Shown here one piece after another: positions 12,239-22,425 of a stretch of 64,000 nucleotides of DNA. The position numbers were made by a program, and so were the translations under genes. The DNA lies in assembly GCA_032622095.1 (NCBI GenBank), contig CP136065.1, positions 117,035,195 through 117,099,194 of the forward strand, written 5' to 3'. Under the pieces are notes generated by a model. That model was given only the letters and a program-made list of their open reading frames with translations. It was not told the origin of the DNA and ran no database searches. The stretch comes from Siphonodentalium dalli (taxonomy: Eukaryota > Mollusca > Scaphopoda > Gadilida > Siphonodentaliidae). Position 1 is the first letter of the stretch; each line of letters begins with the position of its first letter.

Positions 12239-13859
12239 ATAAACTACTAACTTATACATCCAAACTTCCATAGACAATTCCAAACAATGAAAAAAAATCT
12301 CCATAAGTTGACTTGCTTATTTTGTTTCAAAATGAGGGAAAGCACCGTTTCATTCGTGATTCGCACTGTGCCATCTGCAGATTTTGGACCACTTCTCACA
12401 GCATAGGTGAGACCCTGTGATATGTGCAAAGATGATAGAGTAATGAAATCACAAAATGTTGGTTCATAAAACTTGAAATTGAGCACAAAATTAAAAGAAC
12501 ATAAAAATGGAATGGCAATCGAATTGACTGATGCCTAGAAACTTCTGTAAGTGAAACTTATATGAACAATTAATATCATATTGGGTCAGAATAACTCATG
12601 CAACTATATACTAGCAATTTCATAGCATTTTACAAAAGATAATACGATCTTTCAAAATGGCGTACTACATTCACATTTCATGTGGCATTGTAATTTGTGT
12701 TCTTAAAATAATTTCTTCACTATAAATAACTTGTTTGACCATACATTTTTACTTGAATGACACTGATATTGGTTTTTCCTTTCTATCTTTATCAGATTTT
12801 TTTCATAATACAAGAAGAAATCACCCGATCATTCGCATGCAATTCAGACCAAGTAAGCTAACACAGTGGCAGTAATTCGCTCATGATATATGTTGGCTGC
12901 AAAAAATCATTTCTTCCTACATGTTCTATTAGGCAATACCACACACATCGTGAGAGTTGCACGCCATGTGGAAAGGATCTTTAAATTCATACACTAACAC
13001 TTTGTGTACTATTATATTAAGCATTTGTCAGCATTCTAAAATATGTAAGCAGTTATTAAAATGTAATGCCTTTAACTATTAAAGCATATACAGGCCTTAG
13101 TAATGGGTTAGGAGTAAAAAATAGCAACCAAATTCATATCAGTTCTTCAAGTATGTATTAAAATATGACATCACATATCCACATAAACTGTCTATGTAGG
13201 ACAAAACACTGTCATTTTTGTAGTGTCCTTGTAAAATCAAGCAAATAACTAAGAAATTTAGGCTGTTGTTGCAAAGTGTTTAGGAAAACAGCAACACAGC
13301 TGCACTACATGTATAACACGGCTGTAATATAACATTTTAATAAGTGTTGACAAATCTAAAAGTCTTTTCAGTGTTTTTTGCAAATTCCAACACTGAAGAT
13401 TTTCAGGCTGCCACATGGTCACAACGCATGTAAATATTTACAAAATAAATATCGCATTAAGTAGCAATTCTATATCCCAGCCATTTTTTTTCAAAATTTC
13501 ATATACATTTGTATTCCTAATATTCAATGAGTTTATCATCAGACTTGTTTTTCAGTACCCTATCTGTTTTTACAGTTTACTCCCTGAGAGAATATTAATG
13601 ATTATACCCATTATAAAGGACTGTGTAAACTTTAGAGTAAACAATAATATATAATATACAGCCTTAAAATCATTCAACATGAAGGCTGAAAAGAGGTGGG
13701 GGATAAATACTGAAATTATGCAATACATGTGTGAGTAAGGTCAATCGATAAACTACATTTCAATTGTATGAATGAAAAGATACATCTGTCAAAATATGAG
13801 TTAATAAAACATAATGAACATAATTAATTAGAGAAAACAAAATAATTGAATACAGTTAT
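12239..13859. other. Non-coding, no confident gene
   Basis: Mostly AT-rich unique sequence. One minus-strand stretch near 12414-12300 has an acceptor-like TATCACAG followed by an open frame, but no recognised domain and no good donor (see rejected items). Confidence 0.4.
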
Positions 13860-13863
13860 TTAA

Positions 13864-14116
13864 CCCTTCCATGACTGGAGCTTCCAGAAATTTTGCGAAA
13901 ACCATGTGCCAACACATTGTTATATATGCTAGTCTCTCATAGGGAGCCTCGCATATATAAGAGAATACATTCGCCTAACAGTATTTGCCTTGACCTTGTA
14001 GGCCAGTGCATTCTCTTATAAATGTCAGGCTCCCTATGGGAGACTCACATATATAAGAGAATGCACTGGCACAGGATCGTTAATGCTGCAACAGTACAGC
14101 TCCCATCATTAAAGGG
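13864..14116. mobile_element. piggyBac-like MITE flanked by TTAA
   Basis: The element is bounded by TTAA on both sides (13860-13863 and 14117-14120). Its ends are CCCTTCCATGACTGGAGCT and AGCTCCCATCATTAAAGGG, an inverted repeat starting CCC. Inside, GTCTCTCATAGGGAGCC and GGCTCCCTATGGGAGAC form further inverted pairs. TTAA target plus CCC termini is the piggyBac signature. A partial relative of the left end occurs at about 55133. Confidence 0.7.
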
Positions 14117-14704
14117 TTAAGAATTATTTCTGTAACCTGTCTGCAGTTTGGATATATTATACCGTGTCACATGCAGCACTGCAAGTTGGCCCAATATTCT
14201 ATATGTAACTGAATTATCGATCGATGGTATTCTATACACCGCTTTTAGTCATCTAGGTCAACAATGTGTGACATTGGTTTGTGTTATGGGGTGTTTTATT
14301 GGGATATGAAATTCATGACCCAATTGGCAGTTGACCAATCACCGAACAGGATTTAGTGTAACACACAGGCTATTTACATATTTCTTAATTTACATCTTGC
14401 ATTAAGGTCTATTGGATGTGTTGAAAATAAGGTGAAAACAAATTGTCAAAACTCAAGTGTAGAGTAGCGCTTAGAACTAATTAAAATAAAAATTCTGTGC
14501 ATTTCTCAAACTCTATCAACTTCCAATTTTGAAAGAGATCTTGTGCTCAATTGTTGCCTGAAGTGGATAAATGTTCACAAATAAAACAAGAGATGGACTG
14601 TCGTCCAGTGCATACCCCCTTGTGGCATACCGCCTAATGTGGGCATATCTATAACTTATGACTGCTATACTCAGACAGATGAACCCAAAAATCAGCATTT
14701 TCAT

Positions 14705-15286
14705 ATAAACAAAGATGAATAACTATAGAACAAAAAACCAAAACAAAACAGTTGAATGTGCCATTACATGTCCTCATAGTGGTGAACATCCATACAAAAT
14801 TTCATTGAGATCCGAGCATTACTGTTCAAGTTATGACCTGAACAGACATCGGATGGACCAAACAGCCAACATTTCCAGATAAACAAAGATGAATAACTCT
14901 AGAATGGAAAAGCGGAACAGAACAATGGAACCCTCTATTGAATGTCCTCATAGTAGTGAACATCCATACCAAATTTTGAGATCCCAGCACAACTGTTGAA
15001 GTTACGAAATGAACAGACACCAGACGGACAAAAAAAGCCAACATTTCCAGATAAACAAAGATGAATAACTCAAGAATGGAAAATCGGAACAAAACGATGG
15101 AACCCTCGAATGTCCTCATAGTAGTGAACATCCGCACCTAATTTCATTGAGATCCGAGCACTACTGTTCAAGTTATGACATGAACAGACATCGGATGGAT
15201 GGACGCATGCACAGACGCACGGACGGATGGACGGACGGGTGCAAAACAGTATACCCCCCTTTTTTTTTTTTAAAGGGGGTATAATT
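14705..15286 (+). repeat. Tandem-repeat element, ~155 bp unit, GGACGGATGGACGG tail and 3' hairpin
   Basis: Three units are recognised by CAGATAAACAAAGATGAATAA followed by CTCATAGTGGTGAACATCC-type words. The array ends in a GGACGGATGGACGGACGG stretch near 15219 and a stem ATACCCCCC/GGGGGTAT near 15251-15282. Similar to the element at 35110-35722. Confidence 0.65.
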
Positions 15287-15406
15287 ACTCATTGAATATG
15301 CACAATCCTTGTTTGGTGTTATGCACTATAAAACAATAGTGCAGATGAAACTCTTACCATATCTGGTTGCTGAGAAATGTTTCTTGTCACCTATTTTCAA
15401 GACACC

Positions 15407-15586
15407 CAATAACATGATTTTTGAAGGCGTTATGGTTTATTAACAGCCTGACAGGAATGATTAACAGCCCGAGGGCCTAATAGAGGCCTGAGACGCAGTC
15501 GAGGGCCACTAGTAGGTCCGAGGGCTGTTAATCATTCCTGGAGGGTCATTAATAAACCATGATGCCGGACAAAATCACGTTATTAC
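15407..15586. mobile_element. Fold-back MITE
   Basis: Arms AATAACATGATTTT...GGTTTATTAACAGCC...AGGAATGATTAACAGCC and their reverse complement around a short centre near 15490-15500. Non-coding. Confidence 0.7.
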
Positions 15587-15631
15587 TATTAATACCACTC
15601 CGTCCTCGTCTGATCACATGATTGGTGACTT

Positions 15632-15683
15632 AGCGGGCAGCGGGCTTTAATGAAAACAAAGCTTCATTAACGCCCGCCGCCCA
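15632..15683. repeat. GC-rich hairpin
   Basis: GCGGGCAGCGGGCTTTAATG and CATTAACGCCCGCCGCCC form a stem around AAAACAAAGCTT, standing out in AT-rich sequence. It may belong to the adjacent fold-back element. Confidence 0.6.
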
Positions 15684-15699
15684 CTTCCGGTCAACTTTG

Positions 15700-18440
15700 C
15701 CGCAAAAGTATGGAATCTTATTGTGAGGGTAAAATACTGTTAATCTACTAGAGAATGCTCTCTAAAGAGGTAATAATAGACATTAAAGTGAAGACTGGTT
15801 ATAATATCATTGGTGAAATTTGTTTCAACTATAAACTGTATTTTTATAATAGTGGAAAATTTAAATTCATGAAGATTCTAAAATATGCCACATAAATATG
15901 TTGGTTGGACAACAACCCATTTGTCTGATAAAATTCTTCAGTTTCCAGTCACTGTAAGATATTTAAAACCAAGTTGGTATTGCCTACTTTAAAAATAAAA
16001 AAAAATGGTAGAAGCTGAGCATGAAAACTTCCCAACTATCTGACAGCTTTCAATACAGAGCTTAGTATTCAAATTTTGGCATTGTGGTTTGTTTTGTTTA
16101 GGCCCAAAAAATAAATTTGAGTCTCGAAAATTTTGTAATCAATGAGGGAGGGAGGACTTTATTTTTAATTTGTTGTGCCCAACACAATATCTTATCTAGT
16201 AATAGTAAGACAAATGTAGAGGGAACTTTGTTTTGCATATAATCATTTAATCTGATAAAAAATTACATTGTGCTACTGGTATACCTGTATGACACAGGGA
16301 TTACCAATAATGTTCTAATGCCCCTGACAATTCACGATTGTTATTGTTGTCTATAAATTGACACCTCTACATCATAACATGTGATCCTAAATTTCCTCTG
16401 GTGCCTTTCAATTGTTCTGGAGTTACAATAAGTACACCAGACTAAACATATTCTTCAATGTAGTCATCTACTTAATGTTCTAGGTCACTACTAGTGTGTG
16501 TATACATAAGTCAATCTATCAATCTGTCAATTGTTCTAAACGACTGTTGAACAGACTTCATATAGTGTGTGAGCAAAGTTTTATTAATTTCCCTTAGTAA
16601 ATGCAGCCAAAACATACTCCAAAACTTGAGAAAATTGACCGTTGCATATTCATTCACATCAATTTCTATCCATACATCTAAATCATATTTGTTTATTTGC
16701 GGGAATCCATATCTATATCTAAATACAATTTAAATATAGTGGAATATTTAAATTATTTATATAGCCATTATTGATTGTAGTCTGTCAGTCAGGGGTGTCA
16801 GGTAGACGGCCGTCATAGGCCACAGTACTCCACACAATACGTATACGAATTCACTTATATTATAATGTATTAATATTAGTATAAAGTATTGTGAAAAAAA
16901 TATCTTATCCTAATCACAGAGATATGTTAAGAGTTCATGTATATTGCAATTAATGCTCAATACGTATGGACATGTTGGTAAAAATGTACCAAAATAAGTT
17001 TGAAAAAAAATAATATTATTTTATTTTTTCCTTTTTTTTTGTCATAATATTAAAAATCGAAATAAAACACCAAATGTGGGCCATTATTTCAATGTGGCAT
17101 TGTCTGAGACTCAAATAATACCTTTTATTTGGCCGTTGTATTCAAATTTTGGCATCATGGTTTGTTTTGTTTAGTTTTATGTGTCTACTTCTGAGTCAAT
17201 CGATGAAAAAGTTTGAAGAATAAACCGCAACAAATGAAAGCTACGCATTTAATAATTATTATTGTAGCGACATTAGCAATAAGATATATATAAAGTTTAA
17301 GATATACATATATATTTATGAAGGAAATCATCTTTGCAACATGAAGTTGCATGTAACAGAGTGTAATTGATGTCAACTCGTGTAAATAATCACATCCCAT
17401 AGGCTATCTGACTATTAAAGGGTCATTTATGGGACCATCTCCTTTTAAACTCAACAGAATATATGCAACAAATGAATGAATTTGAGCCATGGATTAGTGC
17501 AAAATACACTCATGTGCTCTATGAACAATGCAAACGACATGGTAATTATAATGAAAATGAATTTATGACTCCGATAAAACACAGAATATAAATTAGTTCA
17601 AATCAGATAAAAAGAAATTAATGTAGCCCTTAACTTTATACCCTGTGACAAAATGTTATGTTGAGTTGGTGGGTGAAATATTATTTGCAAATTTAGAATG
17701 TTTATAAAAACACATATAAAAATGGAGAATATAAACAAATATCCCACCAAAGGATAAAAACATTATGAGTGGATGGTGATGGGATGGGGAGTCAGATATG
17801 GGTGGGTAAGGGAATAAAATAAGACAATCATACTGGGGATGATCATTCAATAATGGTCTTGTTTGGAGAACAGCACTGAGACGGGGAATGCTGAGATGGG
17901 GAATGCACAAAAGGGAAATACATTGAAGTGAGTTGCTACCTCAGTCAATTAAAGGTATTCTGACTGTAGGGCTGAAGCTTCGAGTGATCAGATAGAAAAT
18001 GTTACTAAGATAAAATCCATTCTACTCTGTAGGAAATTCGCGATTTTAAGAACAGCAAACTTAGTAGTCAAAACCAAAAAAAAGCATCATTTGAAGGTAC
18101 AAGGGGATGTACCTATATTTCTTTCCACCTCTGGAATTCTGTATAGGTATTATATTTAAATATAGTTTCAACGAATGATGTGAATACATTGTGTGATGAA
18201 TATAAACAAAAGTTGACATCGCTGAAATAAGATGACACTTTGATGTCTCAGACTTAGATCTGGTGATATAGAAGTCGTGGTCAACCTCCCACTTTGTCTT
18301 TCCATGCTCAATAATGCTTGATTCTTGGAATTTCTTTGAATGCTTTGCTGAGTCTAAAGCACTTGAAGCACATGTCGTGAAATAAACTGTCAACATCGTT
18401 AGTCATCTCCGTACCATCATTACTGTGACAATGGTCAAGG
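15700..18440. other. Non-coding, no confident gene
   Basis: AT-rich sequence without recognised exons. A 34 bp near-identical word, starting ATTCAAATTTTGGCAT and ending TTTGTTTTGTTTAG, occurs at about 16070 and 17140 in the same orientation, so the intervening ~1 kb may be an undescribed repeat. A 111-codon minus-strand frame at 18061-18396 has no recognised domain. Confidence 0.35.
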
Positions 18441-18852
18441 GTCGATTGCAGGGTTGTCAATAGGTACTGGTACCGGTACCGGAACCGGCGGTAATCAGGA
18501 ATGAAATCGGTACCGGTTCTGACGTCGAGTACCGACGGTTCTCGGTACTGATTGTTGATTTTCTATTAATATACCTCTTAACGAATGTAAAGGATTGATT
18601 AAGCAGCTCAACATAAGGCCCAACCCAACTGCAATGGGTTAACGTGATATCGTCAGCACATTCAAACATCAAAGGCACAGTGTGCCGCACTATGACAACT
18701 TGTCACGAAGTTGACATAATGCAACATTGTGTGGGAGTTTGTGGGATGATTGTATTACTTTGATGCGGCCGGAATACCGCCGGATTGCAAGTCTGCAGTG
18801 TCCTGCACGTGCCGTTTCGAGGTATAATTTGAGAGGAGTATGTTACTCTGAC

Positions 18853-19110
18853 CACAGGAGCTTGGAATTTGGTCAAAACCCGTCTTTTATTGGCGGAACC
18901 ACCACCCGGGACCAACTTGACAGAGCACAGGAGCTTGGAATTTGGTCAAAACCCCTCTTTTATTGGCGGAACAACCACCCGGGACCAGTGTCCCGTGTGG
19001 TGGTTCCGCCAATAAAAGAGGGGTTTTGACAAAATTCCAAGCTGGTCCCGGGTGGTGGTTCCGCCAATAAAAGAAGGGTTTTTACCAAATTCCAAGCTCC
19101 TGTGCTCTGT
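18853..19110. repeat. Four-unit nested palindrome inside the hAT element
   Basis: A ~70 bp unit (CACAGGAGCTTGGAATTTGGTC...CTTTTATTGGCGGAAC...CACCCGGGACCA) occurs twice head-to-tail at about 18853 and 18926, then twice in reverse complement to about 19103. The symmetry centre is GGGACCAGTGTCCC (18981-18994). It lies about 30 bp before the BED start codon. Confidence 0.85.
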
Positions 19111-19140
19111 CAAGTTGTGTTTTAATTTTTACGAATTACG

Positions 19141-19311
19141 ATGGCGTCCAGGAAATCTAGTCACGTCTGGGATTATTTTATCCCACATGAAAATGACTCG
19201 CAGAAAGCCAGATGCGCCGAATGCAATACTGTAATAGCCAGATCGAAGGGGAGTACAACGGGAATGAAAAAACATTTGTCGACAAAACACAAAATATCAG
19301 TGGATTCTTAA
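19141..19311 (+). CDS. BED zinc-finger mini-protein (56 aa) within the hAT element
   Basis: Translation from ATG at 19141 gives 56 residues ending at TAA. The BED finger is complete: aromatic Trp and Phe in SHVWDYF near residues 7-13, a Cys-x2-Cys pair (CAEC), and a closing His-x4-His (HLSTKH). In hAT transposases the N-terminal BED finger binds the element ends; here it is not joined to any RNase H-like catalytic domain or C-terminal dimerisation domain in this frame. It could be a 5' coding exon left by internal deletion, a relic, or a small DNA-binding protein. The nested palindrome just upstream could influence its transcription. Identity as a BED finger is well supported by the motif; expression is unknown. 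Confidence 0.6.
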   Translation: MASRKSSHVWDYFIPHENDSQKARCAECNTVIARSKGSTTGMKKHLSTKHKISVDS

Positions 19312-20441
19312 GTTCAGACAAGTGGTCAAGGTTCGACTCCAAAATTTAAGCAGATGCCATGGACCCCATTTATCCGAACTAAAAGGAAAGTTTACCGAAA
19401 CTTTTAGGGAAACTGGTCGCTGTAGACAGAATTTGGGTGACATCATTTATGAAATTACAAATTTACAAGTTACAACATGTGAGTAATAGGGCGGTATTTT
19501 GAATTTATGGCCGATTAGTGAGTTCTCTAATTAATTACCACAAATGATATGGTGTAACGTGAGTCCGTGACACCGTGTGACCGTCACTACCATGGGTCCA
19601 TACAATATGATACAAGCCTACAATGTTAGCCGGCCCAGTAGTCAAACATACATGTCTACATTCGTTCCACTCTTTATTCCGACTTTTTTTTAATCCTCCC
19701 TTTGCGACTTGCCGAAAACAGCCGCAGACAACAACTTAATTGTAAATGTCGTTGCGATTTTTATTTTTGTTGTTTGACTGAACCTCGAACTTAACGAATA
19801 ATTGATGATGGAACCCACGAAACCAAAGTTATTTGCAGTATAAAAGTCCACTCAATGAGTACCGATACCGACGCGGTTTGCGGTACTGAACATCAGTACG
19901 GAACCGGTACCGAAAGTTGTGGTACCGTCGGTACTTTGACAACCCTGGTCGACTGATCTCGGAAAGACGGTACACTTTTGATTTTAACTGTAGCTCACTT
20001 CAGATAAATAACACATGACAGGTTTTTTATTGAAAATTTGAAATTTTAGATTCTATTTGAATATGTTATTTTCCTATGAATCAGTTGGATTCAAACCAAA
20101 AATCAGTGATTCTCAGGGATCCACCTGACAGATTTGAACCATACACATTGCAGCAAACATAACATTAAAAACAATCTTCTGTTCTAGTTAGATGTGGGAA
20201 TGTAGGTTGAACCATGGATCAGACCGCTACTGCTGGACCACTTTGGGCTCATCCACCAACATCAGTCGCTACTTTTTACCATGGCAAATGTTCATTGACA
20301 TTTTAAATTAATCTTCCGATTGTGGTTCTAAAGATGCCTATAAGGTATACAAACCTCTGTGTATCAAGTTAATCACTGTAAATTCTATTATCACATTAAT
20401 ACATACTCATTGCATGTTTTTTTTGGTGCCTACTGATTAGC

Positions 20442-20926
20442 CAGTCTCTTTGAAAGCCGGCGAATATCCTATATCGGAATTACGTCTCTAGAACTCTCTA
20501 TTAAAATTAGGTTCTGTGTTGAAGGGATTCCCTCCATTTCATTGGAGAGTGGCGCAGACTGCATGCGATTTCATTGGTTTAAGACATAGCAGATCACATC
20601 AGTGATCAGAGGTCAATGACATGTTGACAAATTTCCCACGCATTGTCAACTTAACTATTGTTGGAAAACTGAATACCGGTGATATATCCATAATTCATTT
20701 AACTCATCGCAATGTAGGAGACATTACCTTCAAGTTTTTTATCAGTCAATGCTATTCATAACTGATTATTCTTTCGCATCTAGTTTTATTATATAACTAT
20801 TTCTAAATACTATGATTCTCACAAACATTTACTACGCCAGGAATGCACTCGAATACAGTTTATTAAATCATGTTGGGAATGACGCATCGTGATATTATGA
20901 TTTTCGTCGGCTTTTCAAAGAGACTG
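20442..20926. mobile_element. 485 bp MITE, CAGTCTCTTTGAAAG termini
   Basis: The ends CAGTCTCTTTGAAAGCCGGC and GTCGGCTTTTCAAAGAGACTG form an imperfect ~24 bp inverted repeat. The flanks CTGATTAGC (20433-20441) and CTGATTGGC (20927-20935) look like a 9 bp target duplication with one mismatch. No coding capacity. A 71 bp relative occurs at 61976-62046. It lies ~150 bp beyond the stop codon of the minus-strand RhoGAP gene; TTTATT at about 20859 reads AATAAA on the minus strand and could serve as a poly(A) signal. Confidence 0.75.
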
Positions 20927-21074
20927 CTGATTGGCTTGAATGAAATATTCATGTGGATAACATATCTGATAATGAAATACTCCTAACAAGAAAAAGACTC
21001 TAGTTTCTGTTCCAAAACTGGCTTTACACTGGTCAGCTGGAAGGTAATTGCACAAAATTCAACGCAACACACAA

Positions 21075-22425
21075 TCAGTTTGTATCTGGTTCAATCTCCC
21101 CATGTGCCATATGATATTGATGAAGTTGTTTTTGGAGAAGCATAATTCTATCTACTGCATCTTCTCGTGCAGCTCTCTCATCTTCTAACTCCTTTGTTAA
21201 TTCAGTTACCTTATTTTTGTGGCGTTTTTCCAGTAATTCTATATGTCGGTCATACTTATTCTTTAAGTTTGTCAACTCATCTTTGAGAGCATTGATTTGC
21301 ATGACTGATTTTGCCTTGCTCCGAGCTAGTTCATCCTTCATGGCAGCAATCTGCAAATGCATATGGCCAGGCGATGGTTCAATTTTAGAATAATCATAAA
21401 CATTTGAATCCAAATCAGAAATGTTAGCACGCCGCCTTGTAGCCCTTGGAGAGATTTCCTGAGTTTTATGTCTGACAATGTTTTCTGTCTCTGTGTTAGA
21501 ATGACTTATACTATTTGTAGAGGATGGAATTTCTTTGTTAGGAGACGATGGGCCACTATTTGTTCCATTTGTATTAACATTGTCCAGTGTTTTCTTCTCA
21601 CTAACTCTGCTGCCTCGTCTCAACTTTGAAGGCCTTTTCGGTGCTATTGGCTTTTCACGTTCTATAAACCTAGAATCATCATTAAGTTCTATTGAAGGGT
21701 CCCTAGATTCACTGGGATTCATTTTGATATCCTCTCTCTCTCGGGATAAGCTGCTGGAGGAACTAGAAATACTGTGTACATCAGCCTCATCATCGTCTAT
21801 GAACTTAATGGAACTGTCAACAGAATCAGGTGTTAGTTGATGATTCTGTTGAGTGATCGGAGGTCGTAAACCTTCTACAGGTACATCAAGATCAAGTAAA
21901 TTACCGACAGGTACATCAGGGGAAGCAGCATTATAGTCTAATGTGAACACTTTATCATAATAATGGATAGCCATGAATACTAACTGGTGAGTGAGATCCA
22001 CAGTACCCATTAACAATTCTGGGTTGTCATCCAAATGCCTAATGATATTAGGACCAAATATTGTTGCTAAATTCATCGCATCCATTTTATTGGCAGTCTT
22101 TCTACATGACACCTCATTGAGAAAGTAGCTGAGGTATTTAAGTATATTGTAGTTGTCTTTAGGTAAATCAGGCATTGATTGTTGTAGCTGATAAACACAC
22201 TCCATTTTATCTGTGGAAGATTTTGCACCCTGGTACCTCAAACCAATGTTCATGAACTTTTGGAATTCTGAAGCTGGAATGATCGATTCAGGAAGCTCAC
22301 GGAGATACATTTTGAGGAGGGAAGAAGCTGTGTTAACATCAACTTCAGTCTGATCCAAATCGAATCGTTCAGCTGAATCATACTGCTCTTTCAAGTCTCT
22401 TAATAAAGCTGCTCTTCCTGGTAAC
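21075..22425 (-). CDS. RhoGAP gene, terminal exon (rest of GAP domain, linker, coiled coil)
   Basis: Acceptor CTTTTGCAG before 22425; stop TGA at 21077-21075. It encodes residues 164-613: LPGR, LLKMYLRELPE and NLATIFGPNI of the GAP core, then a low-complexity Ser/Asp/Glu-rich linker (a Ser run near SISSSSSSLSRERED), Arg/Lys-rich stretches (PKRPSKLRRGSR, RATRRRA) and a ~80-residue heptad-rich coiled coil, with a tail (HGEIEP) close to the vertebrate FilGAP C terminus. One large exon for the whole C-terminal half is notable. Confidence 0.92.

Larger units (their letters stand above)
18449..19947 (+). mobile_element. hAT-type DNA transposon derivative, 1499 bp
   Basis: The ends are CAGGGTTGTCAA and TTGACAACCCTG, a perfect 12 bp terminal inverted repeat starting CAG. 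They are flanked by 8 bp duplications GTCGATTG (18441-18448) and GTCGACTG (19948-19955) with one mismatch. Eight-bp duplications and CAG...CTG ends are hallmarks of hAT transposons. Both subterminal regions are packed with GGTACCG-type words, plausible transposase binding sites. The only sizeable meaningful frame is a BED zinc finger (19141-19311); the catalytic and dimerisation domains are absent. It is therefore non-autonomous. Confidence 0.85.

Noticed and set aside
12247-12486. Minus-strand frame starting after an acceptor-like TATCACAG (GLTYAVRSGPKSADGTVRITNE...)
   Set aside because: It looks mildly protein-like, but I recognise no domain, find no convincing donor, and see no neighbouring exon on that strand.
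18061-18396. 111-codon minus-strand open frame downstream of the RhoGAP gene
   Set aside because: No recognised motif and no flanking splice signals that build a gene; likely chance.
19328-19345. Perfect B-box-like GGTTCGACTCC, possible tRNA
   Set aside because: No A box at the right distance and no cloverleaf; it lies inside the hAT element.
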